From assembly GCA_934501115.1 (NCBI GenBank), contig CAKSTO010000026.1, forward strand, positions 1 through 34,941: a stretch of DNA of 34,941 nucleotides. Reading direction: 5' to 3'. The notes under the pieces are model-generated. The model did not search any database. It worked only from the letters and a program-made list of their open reading frames with translations, and was not told where the DNA came from. Positions within the stretch are counted from its first letter, which is position 1; each line of letters starts with the position of its first letter. The stretch is from an uncultured Faecalibacterium sp. (GTDB lineage: Bacteria; Bacillota; Clostridia; Oscillospirales; Ruminococcaceae). This document shows positions 7,029-14,752 of this stretch, one piece after another. Made by a program: the position numbers and the translations under genes.

Positions 7029-7255
7029 AACGCGATCCTCTCTTTTCATCCAATGATCGGGTCTACCTCAGACCCTGTTGTTTTATCTTGCGGGAACGCC
7101 TTTATTGTAGCGCACCGCTGCCTGCGGAAAAACCATGCTGCCGCAAAGCTTTGGTAAAACCGGTGCGTGCTCTGCACCTTCAACGTAAAAAGGCGGAAAA
7201 TGATGTAAAATCCTGTGCAGGCGGCGCTCTTTTTCCACAAACCATGCCGGAAGGG

Positions 7256-7285
7256 TTGAAAATCGGGCGCATTTCATTGTACAAT
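7256..7285 (+). promoter_or_regulatory. promoter of the HAD phosphatase-exonuclease operon
   Basis: TTGAAA (7256-7261), an 18-bp spacer and TACAAT (7280-7285) lie 52 nt upstream of the ATG at 7338. Confidence 0.65.
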
Positions 7286-7337
7286 AAAAGGGTAAGTGCT
7301 TTTTTACCTTTATATAGATCGAGAGGAATGTATTTTT

Positions 7338-8153
7338 ATGGCAGAGATCAAAGTTCTGGCGCTGGATCTGGACGGCACCCTGACCAACGACCAGAAAGTC
7401 GTGACTCCCCGCACCCGCGCAGCACTGGATGCCGCCATTGAGAAGGGCGTTACCATCGTGCTGGCCTCCGGCAGACCTACCGCAGGCATCACCCCGCTGG
7501 CAAAGGATCTGGGTCTGGACAAAAAAGGCGGCTGCATCCTGTCCTACAACGGCGGTAAGATCGTGGACTGCCGCACCGGTGAAACACTGGTGGAAAAGAC
7601 CCTTGACCCTGCTGTGGTGCCGGAACTGTGCGCTTTTGCAGAACAGCAGAATGTGGCGATCCTGACCTATGACGACCGCGGCATCGTTTGTGAGCGCGAC
7701 ACCGACGAGTGGGCCAACAAGGAGTGCTTCACCACCAAGCTGGGCATGTTTCATGTGGACGATCTGGCAAAGTATGTGGACTACCCCATCTGCAAGATGC
7801 TCATCACCCTCGACCCTGCCCGCCGCGACGAAGTGTGCGCCGCCGGGCAGAGGCAGTTTGCGGGGCGGGTCGACCTGTACCCCTCCAGCCCCTTCTTCAT
7901 CGAGGCTGTGCCGCTGGGTGTGGCAAAGGACGGCAGTCTTGCCGCCCTTTTGGAGCGCATGGGGCTGACCCGCGAAAATCTGATGGCCTGCGGCGACGGC
8001 CTGAACGACCGCTCCATGATCGAGTTTGCCGGTGTGGGCGTGGCCATGCAGAACGCTGAGCAGCCTGTGAAGGATTCTGCCGGCTACGTGACCGCCGCCG
8101 ACAACAACCACGACGGCGTAGCCGAGGCCGTGGAGAAGTTTATTTTAAGGTAA
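7338..8153 (+). CDS. Cof-type HAD-IIB phosphatase
   Basis: This is a 271 aa cytoplasmic haloacid-dehalogenase-fold hydrolase of the Cof/YbiV class, which dephosphorylate sugar phosphates, nucleotides or flavin precursors. Motif I is LDLDGTLTND with nucleophile D10 and acid D12, motif II is LASGRP, and motif IV is GDGLND (D220, D224). The cap domain between motifs II and IV is of the IIB type. The substrate cannot be read from sequence. The start is at 7338 (MAEIKVLALDLDGT), with GAGAGGA at 7321-7327; the 14 codons upstream lack a ribosome site. The exonuclease gene follows after 18 nt, so the two form an operon. Confidence 0.92.
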   Translation: MAEIKVLALDLDGTLTNDQKVVTPRTRAALDAAIEKGVTIVLASGRPTAGITPLAKDLGLDKKGGCILSYNGGKIVDCRTGETLVEKTLDPAVVPELCAFAEQQNVAILTYDDRGIVCERDTDEWANKECFTTKLGMFHVDDLAKYVDYPICKMLITLDPARRDEVCAAGQRQFAGRVDLYPSSPFFIEAVPLGVAKDGSLAALLERMGLTRENLMACGDGLNDRSMIEFAGVGVAMQNAEQPVKDSAGYVTAADNNHDGVAEAVEKFILR

Positions 8154-8171
8154 CGAGAGGAACACAAAACA

Positions 8172-9161
8172 ATGCCGCGCAATCTGGTTTTATTTGATCT
8201 GGAATGGAACATCGGCTACCAGCCGTACACCTTTCATTATCACGGCGTGCAGCAGACCCTCCGGGGCGAGATCGTAGAGATCGGCGCCGTGAAGATCGAT
8301 GAGGACGCCAACGTGCTGGATACCTTTTCCATCCATCTGCGCCCCCGCATCTTCCGCAAGCTGCAGCACCACATCGCCAAGGTCACCGGCCTGACGCAGG
8401 CCGACCTCGACAAGGGCGAACCCATCGTGCAGGGTCTGCGCCGCTTTATGCAGTGGTGCGGCCCGGACGCCGAATTTGCCGAGTGGGGCATGGACGATGT
8501 GCCCGTGCTTAAGCAGAATCTTTACCTGTGCAGCATCGACGAGTCCAGACCCACGGTCTGGTACGACCTGCAGCAGGTGTTCCTGCGGGAGCACCCCCGC
8601 AAGGAGGGCGAGGGCATGACGCTGGAAAGCGTGGTCACCCGCATGGGTATCCCCATGGAGCGGCAGTTCCACGACGCTCTGTCGGACACGCTCTACACGG
8701 CAGACGTCTGCCGACTGCTCGACCTGCGGGCAGGGCTTGCCGCCTACCCCACCGAGGACGAAGCTCTGCGAGCCAGCCTGTGCCCGGCCCCCGGCGACTA
8801 TCGGGATTTTGCTGTGTTCCACGGCTATGTGGAGCAGTACGCATGGCGCACCGACTCCAAAATTTACACCATGAACTGCCCGGAGTGCGGTGCACCGCTC
8901 AAGCCGGACGATGTGTGGCTGAAAAAAGGCAGCAACAGCTGGTACACCCTGAGCCAGTGCCCCCACTGCGCTGGCAGTGGCAGCGCTGTGGGCAAAGGCG
9001 TATTCCAGCGGTACAAGCTGGCACGCCGTGACGGCCTGCACTGGAGCTACGCCCGCTGTCTGCAGATCCCGGACGAAGCCGGTCTGACCCGGTGGGAAAA
9101 GCAGCGCACCGCCCAGCTGGAGCGGATGAAAGCCCGCGCAGAAAAGCAGGCGGCGGAGTAA
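8172..9161 (+). CDS. DEDDh 3'-5' exonuclease with C-terminal zinc-finger-like module
   Basis: This 329 aa protein has an N-terminal RNase T/DnaQ-type exonuclease domain at about residues 1-190. Exo I is LFDLEW (D9, E11). Exo II is probably the aspartates in WGMDDVPVLKQN. Exo III is QFHDALSDT (H167, D172), the DEDDh pattern. After a linker, residues 230-270 hold CPECG (C236, C239) and CPHC (C263, C266), which should bind one zinc ion and may contact nucleic acid or a partner. The last 60 residues are basic. GAGAGGA is 10 nt before the ATG. It is probably co-transcribed with the HAD gene. It may act in DNA repair or RNA trimming; no specific orthologue is recognised. Confidence 0.85.
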   Translation: MPRNLVLFDLEWNIGYQPYTFHYHGVQQTLRGEIVEIGAVKIDEDANVLDTFSIHLRPRIFRKLQHHIAKVTGLTQADLDKGEPIVQGLRRFMQWCGPDAEFAEWGMDDVPVLKQNLYLCSIDESRPTVWYDLQQVFLREHPRKEGEGMTLESVVTRMGIPMERQFHDALSDTLYTADVCRLLDLRAGLAAYPTEDEALRASLCPAPGDYRDFAVFHGYVEQYAWRTDSKIYTMNCPECGAPLKPDDVWLKKGSNSWYTLSQCPHCAGSGSAVGKGVFQRYKLARRDGLHWSYARCLQIPDEAGLTRWEKQRTAQLERMKARAEKQAAE

Positions 9162-9381
9162 AAGCGGCACCGGCTGCTCCGTCCCGCCTGCACTCGCCAG
9201 ACCACCAGCGTGAGAAGCCTTCGCACTTCCCATGAAGACTGTCTGGTCGATTTTATCGCAATTCAACTTTTTAATGCAGCAGCGGTGAATTGCAGATCGC
9301 AAAGATGCCGTTTGAATGCTGCACTAATTTCTTGGCTTGCGATAAAATTTGCGATAAACGATTTTGGGAAGGAATAGAATC
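9162..9381. promoter_or_regulatory. leader region of the MATE gene with inverted and direct repeats
   Basis: TTTTATCGCAA (9251-9261) and TTGCGATAAAA (9337-9347) are a perfect 11-bp inverted repeat 75 nt apart. GCGATAAA recurs at 9351-9358, 12 bp after the copy at 9339. This could be a looping operator for the MATE gene. No clear promoter or terminator stands out. Confidence 0.45.
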
Positions 9382-10725
9382 ATGTCGAAAGATGAATATT
9401 TGATCACAGATCCACCCCTTAAAGCGCTGACTGTTTTTGCGATGCCGATGATCCTTGGCAGCTTTTTTCAACAAGTATACAATATGGCCGATTCCATCAT
9501 AGTTGGTCAATTTGTTGGCTCCTCGGCACTTGCGGCTGTTGGTGCTTGTGCTGCACTGACCAATGTTTTTATTTGTGTGGCGCTTGGTGCTGGTGTGGGC
9601 GCAGGTGTGCTTGTAAGCCGCTGTTTTGGTGCAAAAAATTATGGTAAAATGAAAACCATTGTGTCAACGTCCCTGATCAGCTTTTTGATCTTAAGCGTTG
9701 TCCTTGGTGTCTTTGGCTTTTGCTTTTCCCATTTCATGATGAGCGGATTACAGACCCCTGCCGATATATTGGAAGAAGCCGTATTGTATCTGCGTGTCTA
9801 CTTTGTGGGTTTCCCGTTTCTATTCATGTACAACATTCTTTCCACCATGTTCACTTCCATCGGTGAATCCAAAATCCCATTGGGACTGCTGATATTCTCA
9901 TCTATCCTGAATATTTTTATGGATCTCTGGATGGTGGCCGGTCTTGGTCTGGGGGTGTTTGGTGCAGCCCTTGCGACCTTGATTGCACAAGGAATTTCTG
10001 CCGTGTTTTCGTTTTTGATCTTTCTGTCTCGGATGCGGCAATACAAGAGCTCCTTTCGCAGGTTCGACCGGCAGGAGCTGTATTCCATGCTTCGCATTGC
10101 GGTACCATCGGTTTTGCAGCAGTCCACAGTGTCTATCGGTATGATGATCGTGCAGGCAGTGGTAAATCCCTTCGGCACACAGGCACTTGCCGGGTATGCG
10201 GCAACGATGCGGGTAGAAAATGTTTTTTCGCTGATCTTCGTATCCATCGGCAATGCAGTTTCGCCGTTTGTATCCCAGAATCTTGGCGCAAAGAAAATTG
10301 AGCGTATCAAAAAAGGTTATCATGCTGCACTGGTATTGGATCTATGCTTTGCAGTTCTTGCTTTCGTGGTCATTGAAACACTGCACACACAGATTTCCTC
10401 GTTGTTCTTGGGAAAAGACGGAACCGCGTTGGCCTATCAGGTGTCCGGTGATTATATGAGATGGCTTGGTTACTTTTTCATCTTCATGGGCATCAAGATG
10501 GCAACGGATGGCGTTCTTCGCGGACTTGGAATCATGCGGCCGTTTCTTATTGCAAATATGGTAAACCTTGCAATCCGCTTGTCTGTTGCCTTGATTTGTG
10601 CACCGCGTTTTGGCATTGCTTTTGTTTGGCTTGCAGTCCCGGCAGGTTGGCTTGCAAACTTCCTTATTTCCTATGCGGCGCTCAGAAGATCGTGGCCAGA
10701 GGATAAAGCAGCGGTATCTCAATGA
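9382..10725 (+). CDS. MATE family multidrug exporter
   Basis: This 447 aa integral membrane protein with about 12 hydrophobic segments belongs to the MATE superfamily, which exports cationic drugs or metabolites using Na+ or H+ gradients. Family hallmarks are FAMPMILGSFFQQVYNMADS, the N-terminal PxIxG-type helix, and GQFVGSSALAAVGA, which is repeated in weaker form in the second half. The ATG at 9382 follows GGGAAGGA; a TTG 18 nt upstream is less likely. Codon usage is visibly richer in A/T at third positions than in either neighbour, suggesting later acquisition. It is monocistronic. Substrate unknown. Confidence 0.9.
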   Translation: MSKDEYLITDPPLKALTVFAMPMILGSFFQQVYNMADSIIVGQFVGSSALAAVGACAALTNVFICVALGAGVGAGVLVSRCFGAKNYGKMKTIVSTSLISFLILSVVLGVFGFCFSHFMMSGLQTPADILEEAVLYLRVYFVGFPFLFMYNILSTMFTSIGESKIPLGLLIFSSILNIFMDLWMVAGLGLGVFGAALATLIAQGISAVFSFLIFLSRMRQYKSSFRRFDRQELYSMLRIAVPSVLQQSTVSIGMMIVQAVVNPFGTQALAGYAATMRVENVFSLIFVSIGNAVSPFVSQNLGAKKIERIKKGYHAALVLDLCFAVLAFVVIETLHTQISSLFLGKDGTALAYQVSGDYMRWLGYFFIFMGIKMATDGVLRGLGIMRPFLIANMVNLAIRLSVALICAPRFGIAFVWLAVPAGWLANFLISYAALRRSWPEDKAAVSQ

Positions 10726-11100
10726 TTTCATGCAGTGGAGAGGTGCTTTGTTCTGACGGGTTTTACTTACAGAGAATGTGACGCGAAAAAAATTCGCCGG
10801 TGTTCCGTGTGATGATAAAAATAGACCCCGGCAGGAGATTGCCGTCGTAAAAAAAGAGATTGCCTTAAGTGCAGCCTACACGCCAGACATGGCTTCGCGC
10901 AGCCTGCCGGAGCAGCCGGTGTCGTTTCTCACCTGTTTTGCAGGAAATCACCTTTCTGCTTCGTAGTATCCCAAGGAAGCTGTGTGCAGGGCAAAAAAAG
11001 TCGATTTGTGTTCATGGCTCTGTCATAGAATGTGGATATACTACGGATAGACAGCCTGTGCTTTCGGGAAAGTGCGCAGGCAGAAGGGACGGAACGTGCA
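10726..11100. other. intergenic stretch before the VTT-domain gene
   Basis: I find no supported gene in these 375 bases. A short CGGCA/TGCCG hairpin lies near 10830. TATACT at 11037-11042 may be the -10 of the next gene, but no good -35 is seen. The A/T-rich character of the MATE gene fades out here. Confidence 0.4.
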
Positions 11101-11691
11101 ATGGATCTTTGGCTGCGCCAGCTGGGAACGCTGGAATTCTGGAAGACGCTGCTGGACAGCTTTGGCGATCTGGGGCCTTTTGCGCCCATCACACTGGCAA
11201 TGGTGGAGTCGTTTTTTCCGCCGCTGCCGCTGGTTGCCATCGTGGCGCTGAACGTGGCAGCCCACGGCGGCCTGCTGGGCTTTCTGTACAGCTGGCTCGG
11301 CGTGGCGCTGGGCGGAAGCATCATGTTCCTGCTGTGGCGGCGGCTGGTCAAACGCTATTTCTGGAAGCTGGCATCCCGCTCGCCCAGGCTGCAAAAGGCG
11401 CAGCAGTGGGTGAACCGCTTTGACACCTCGTCGCTGTTCATGCTCACGCTGCTGCCCTTTACGCCCAGCTCCTTTATGCATCTGGCTTTTGGCATTTCGG
11501 ACTTTGACGAAAAGCGCTACCTTATCACCATGCTGCTGGGCAAGGGGGTCATGGTGGCCATGATGTCGGTCTTCGGGCAGTCGCTGGTCAGCTCCATGAA
11601 GAACCCTGTGTATCTGGTTCTGGCGATCGCGCTATGGGGCGGTATGTACTGGGTGAGCAAAAAGTTCTGCAAAAAGCACAATCTGGAATGA
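11101..11691 (+). CDS. VTT-domain (DedA/SNARE-associated) membrane protein
   Basis: This 196 aa polytopic membrane protein has the VTT/DedA core: GPFAPITLAMVESFFPPLPL, then NVAAHGGLLGFLYSWLGVALGG, then an Arg-rich turn and FTPSSFMHLAFG. Members of this family act as phospholipid scramblases or lipid-carrier flippases and are needed for envelope homeostasis. An in-frame GTG at 11032 exists, but a probable -10 box (11037-11042) overlaps that extension, and AGGGACGGA precedes the ATG at 11101. Its stop codon TGA is followed immediately by repeat copy B, which supplies the terminator. Confidence 0.85.
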   Translation: MDLWLRQLGTLEFWKTLLDSFGDLGPFAPITLAMVESFFPPLPLVAIVALNVAAHGGLLGFLYSWLGVALGGSIMFLLWRRLVKRYFWKLASRSPRLQKAQQWVNRFDTSSLFMLTLLPFTPSSFMHLAFGISDFDEKRYLITMLLGKGVMVAMMSVFGQSLVSSMKNPVYLVLAIALWGGMYWVSKKFCKKHNLE

Positions 11692-12002
11692 CGATTTAGA
11701 ATGCCATCCGCTATGCTCTGGCGTATTCAGCGGAAAATTATTTTTATAACAGAGCAACAGCAGACAGCCTGCGGGCTGTCTGCTGTTGCATTTTCACAGT
11801 AATGGCCCAAAAGGTAAACTCCATCTGTTGCGCTTATTTCCTTCGGAAATGACCGCGCAACCGGAAAATATGCCGCTTGCAACTACGGCCCCTTCCGTGA
11901 AAAAGCAAACCAGCCAAGCCCGCAGGCTTGGCTGGTTTGCAATATAAAAAATAATATTTCATTATTTTATGCCCAGAGCAAAGCGGAGGGCATTTAAAAT
12001 CG
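11692..12002. repeat. composite inverted pair of the dispersed element (copies B and B')
   Basis: Copy B starts at the base after the upstream TGA. Its TCCGCT/AGCGGA stem is at 11707-11712 and 11729-11734. Its private hairpin is GCAACAGCAGACAGC, CTGCGG, GCTGTCTGCTGTTGC (11754-11789), then ATTTTCAC. Copy B' reads on the minus strand from 12002, with private arm GCAAACCAGCCAAGC and the same loop (11940-11905). Between them a GTTGCGC/GCGCAAC hairpin marks the centre. The whole is a 311-bp imperfect palindrome. The two hairpins would terminate transcription leftwards and rightwards. Confidence 0.85.
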
Positions 12003-12013
12003 TTTCCTTCCCC

Positions 12014-12076
12014 TTGACAATCGATTGAACCGCTGTATAATATGTATGCTATCAAACAGTTTTATTTGAAACTGTT
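12014..12076 (+). promoter_or_regulatory. marR promoter and operator
   Basis: TTGACA (12014-12019), a 16-bp spacer and TATAAT (12036-12041) are near consensus. AACAGTTT (12055-12062) and AAACTGTT (12069-12076) form an 8-bp inverted repeat with a 6-nt centre just past the start point. A perfect CAATCGATTG palindrome lies in the spacer (12018-12027). The 12055-12076 site resembles one at the exporter promoter. Confidence 0.8.
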
Positions 12077-12108
12077 CACTCTTGAAACGAATAAAAGGAA
12101 ACAATCTG

Positions 12109-12591
12109 ATGTGTGACGAAATCAAAACCGTGAGCTGTGAGCATGCTGACCCGCCATGGGACGGGCCGCAGGTCATCCCAGCTCAGATCCGCCGGGTGGA
12201 CAATTTGATCTTCCGCAAGATCAATCAGTTTGCCCGCGAAAACAACGTAGAGCAGGCCACCCCCATGCATGGCTGGATCATTGAGTATCTTTACCGCCAC
12301 CGGGACGCAGCCGTGTTCCAGCGGGACATTGAGCGGGAGTTTTCCATCACCCGCTCCACCGTGACCAATATTTTGCAGCTGATGGAGCGCAAGGGGTATA
12401 TCGAGCGGCGCAGTGTTCCGCAGGACGCCCGCCTGAAGCAGCTGGTGCTCACCGAAGAGGGCATCCGCTTCCACGAGAACACGATTCGTTCCTTCCATCA
12501 GACCGACGATTATGTGGCAGGGCTGCTGACGGAGGAAGAGAACACTGAGCTGCTGCGGCTGCTGAACAAGCTGCGGGATGCACTGCAGTAA
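12109..12591 (+). CDS. MarR family transcriptional regulator of the ABC exporter
   Basis: This 160 aa winged-helix regulator has its DNA-recognition part at about residues 68-115: QRDIEREFSITRSTVTNILQ followed by MERKGYIERR and a DARLKQLVLTEEG wing, all typical of MarR. N- and C-terminal helices would dimerise. An open frame starts at a TTG (12082), but AAAGGA (12095-12100) precedes the ATG at 12109. It sits directly upstream of two half-ABC exporters, an arrangement common in Firmicutes where the MarR protein represses the pump until an inducer binds. Similar operator-like sequences at its own and the exporter promoter support this. Repeat copy C starts one base after its stop. Confidence 0.92.
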   Translation: MCDEIKTVSCEHADPPWDGPQVIPAQIRRVDNLIFRKINQFARENNVEQATPMHGWIIEYLYRHRDAAVFQRDIEREFSITRSTVTNILQLMERKGYIERRSVPQDARLKQLVLTEEGIRFHENTIRSFHQTDDYVAGLLTEEENTELLRLLNKLRDALQ

Positions 12592-12592
12592 A

Positions 12593-12841
12593 CGATTTAG
12601 AATTGTCTCCGCTTTGCTCTGGACGAGTTGTGGCACCCAGCGGCTGCTACGGCCCTTGAGCGGGCCTTGCATCCTGCTGGCCACGGCCCCAACAGCTCCT
12701 CCCTGCTTCGGCCGCAGGCCGCAGTCGTCGCCGTTGCAATATCAGCGGAAATTTTATTTTTATATCTGCAATCAAGAAAAGCCTGCGGGCTTTTCTTGAT
12801 TGCCTTTTCACCGGAAGGGTCGTAAAGGAAAACTGCATCTG
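12593..12841 (+). repeat. dispersed 3'-end element, copy C, with internal insertion
   Basis: It begins CGATTTAG one base after the marR TAA. The TCCGCT/AGCGGA stem (12608-12613, 12744-12749) has its loop enlarged by about 114 bp (about 12625-12738) of GC-rich sequence absent from the other copies. The private hairpin is GCAATCAAGAAAAGC, CTGCGG, GCTTTTCTTGATTGC (12768-12803), then CTTTTCACCGG and AAAGGAAAAC. It serves as the marR terminator. Confidence 0.85.
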
Positions 12842-12929
12842 CCCAGCATCGGCACCGCCTGCCGTATCCGTGCAACCTGCCCAAAATCGGCTTGTTAAAT
12901 TAGTAATTATGAACATTTTTTGAAACGTC

Positions 12930-12961
12930 TTGACAATTAAAATGTTTTGTATAAAATTGTT
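12930..12961 (+). promoter_or_regulatory. ABC exporter promoter with MarR-like operator
   Basis: TTGACA (12930-12935) with TAAAAT (12952-12957, 16-bp spacer) is the likely promoter. Read on the minus strand, 12961-12939 matches the marR operator in the pattern AACAnTTTTATnnnAAAC, covering the spacer and -10. Confidence 0.65.
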
Positions 12962-13000
12962 CTGTACCAAACAAATAAAAAGCAACAGGAGGTAACTCAG

Positions 13001-14752
13001 ATGATCAAAAAGTTAGTGTCGCATCTGGGCGAGTATAAACGCGCCGCAGTCCTGACACCGCTCTTTGCCGCTCTGGAAGCCGTGATGGATGTGCTTTTGC
13101 CCACCATCATGGCCTTCATCATCGATCAGGGCATTGAAAAGGGCGATATGAACGCCATCCTCAAGTACGGCCTGCTCACCTTTCTGGTGGCTGTGGTCGC
13201 GCTGGCACTGGGCGTTCTGGCCGGCAAATACGCCGCCGAGGCATCCACCGGCTTTGCCGGCAACCTGCGCGATGCCATGTATGAGAACATCCAGCATTAT
13301 TCGTTCTCCAACATCGACAAGTTCTCCACCGCAGGTCTTGTCACCCGCATGACCACCGACGTGACCAACGTGCAGAACGCCTTCCAGATGATCGAGCGCA
13401 TGTGCGTGCGCGCCCCGGTGCATCTGGTGTTCGCCCTGTTCATGGCTGTGATGATCGGCGGCCCGCTGTCGCTGATCTTCGTGGTGGCTGTGGCCTTTCT
13501 GGTGGCGGTGCTGGCAGGCATCATGGTGCCCACTTTCCACATCTTCGACCGGGTGTTCAAAAACTACGACGCCCTGAACGCCTCCGTGCAGGAGAACGTC
13601 TCCGCCATCCGCGTGGTAAAGAGCTTCGTGCGCGAGGGCTTTGAAAACGAAAAGTACACCAAGGCCTGCCAGAGCCTGTATGACCAGTTCGTCAACGCCG
13701 AGAGCCGCCTGAGCTTCAACAACCCCGCCATGCTGGTCGCTGTCTACGGCTGCAACCTTGCGCTGAGCTGGCTGGGCGCAAAATATGTGCTGCACGGCGC
13801 CATCACCACCGGCCAGCTGAACGCTCTGTTCGGCTACATCATGAACATCCTCATGGCCCTGATGATGCTCAGCATGGCCTTTGTCATGATCTCCATGTCT
13901 GCCGCTTCCGCCAAGCGTATCGTGGAAGTGCTGGACGAGACCACCGACCTGCCCCCCGCAAAGCAGCCGGTGCAGCAGGTGGCAGATGGCAGCATCCAGT
14001 TCGACCATGTCACCTTCAAGTATAAGCACGGCAGTGGTCAGCCGGTGCTGAACGACATCAGCTTTACCATCAATCCCGGCGAGACGCTGGGCATCATCGG
14101 CGGCACCGGCAGTGCAAAATCCAGTCTGGTGCAGCTGATCCCCCGCCTGTACGATGCCGAGAGCGGCACCGTGCGGGTAGGCGGCGTGGATGTGCGGGAC
14201 TATAACCTTGACGTGCTGCGCCGCGAGGTGTCGATGGTGCTGCAGAAGAACGTGCTGTTCAGCGGCACCATTCTGGATAACCTCCGCTGGGGCGATGCCA
14301 ACGCCACCGAGGAAGAGTGCATCCGCATGGCAAAGCTGGCCTGCGCGGATGAATTTATCCAGCGCTTCCCGGATAAGTACAATACATGGATCGAGCAGGG
14401 CGGCTCCAACGTGTCCGGCGGCCAGAAGCAGCGCCTGACCATCGCCCGCGCCCTGCTGCGCAAGCCCAAGGTGCTGATTTTGGACGACTCCACCAGCGCC
14501 GTGGATACCGCTACCGATGCCAAGATCCGCAAGGCGTTCCGCGAAGAAATCCCCGGCACCACCAAGATCATCATTGCGCAGCGCATTTCCTCGGTGCAGG
14601 ACGCCGACCGCATCCTTGTGCTGGACAACGGCCGCATCGATGGTCTGGGCACCCATGAGGAGCTTTTGAAGACCAACGCCATCTATCAGGAAGTCTACAG
14701 CAGCCAGACACAGGGCGGCGGCGACTTTGACAAACAGGGAGGTGAACAGTAA
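13001..14752 (+). CDS. heterodimeric ABC exporter half, degenerate ATP site subunit
   Basis: This 583 aa half-transporter has an N-terminal six-helix membrane domain (about 1-310) and a nucleotide-binding domain (about 340-575). Walker A is GGTGSAKS (367-374), with Ala where Gly is usual before the lysine. Walker B is VLILDDSTSAVD with Asp496 in place of the catalytic Glu, and the switch residue is Gln527 instead of His. Its signature is intact (VSGGQ, 471-475). These are the marks of the non-hydrolysing half of a heterodimer such as BmrCD, LmrCD or TM287/288. CAGGAGGT precedes the ATG at 13001. Its TAA overlaps the partner's ATG (TAATG), so the two are made together. Likely role: drug or lipid export. 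Confidence 0.93.
   Translation: MIKKLVSHLGEYKRAAVLTPLFAALEAVMDVLLPTIMAFIIDQGIEKGDMNAILKYGLLTFLVAVVALALGVLAGKYAAEASTGFAGNLRDAMYENIQHYSFSNIDKFSTAGLVTRMTTDVTNVQNAFQMIERMCVRAPVHLVFALFMAVMIGGPLSLIFVVAVAFLVAVLAGIMVPTFHIFDRVFKNYDALNASVQENVSAIRVVKSFVREGFENEKYTKACQSLYDQFVNAESRLSFNNPAMLVAVYGCNLALSWLGAKYVLHGAITTGQLNALFGYIMNILMALMMLSMAFVMISMSAASAKRIVEVLDETTDLPPAKQPVQQVADGSIQFDHVTFKYKHGSGQPVLNDISFTINPGETLGIIGGTGSAKSSLVQLIPRLYDAESGTVRVGGVDVRDYNLDVLRREVSMVLQKNVLFSGTILDNLRWGDANATEEECIRMAKLACADEFIQRFPDKYNTWIEQGGSNVSGGQKQRLTIARALLRKPKVLILDDSTSAVDTATDAKIRKAFREEIPGTTKIIIAQRISSVQDADRILVLDNGRIDGLGTHEELLKTNAIYQEVYSSQTQGGGDFDKQGGEQ

Noticed and set aside
5511..7157. 548-codon open frame on the plus strand opposite the alkaline phosphatase
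   Set aside because: It is the antisense shadow of a GC-rich gene, rich in His, Gly and Val, with no ribosome site and no recognisable motif; the phosphatase has full catalytic motifs.
11692..12002. CRISPR array or integron attC site
   Set aside because: There is no regular repeat-spacer pattern, no cas or integrase gene, and the repeats face each other; an inverted dispersed element explains it.
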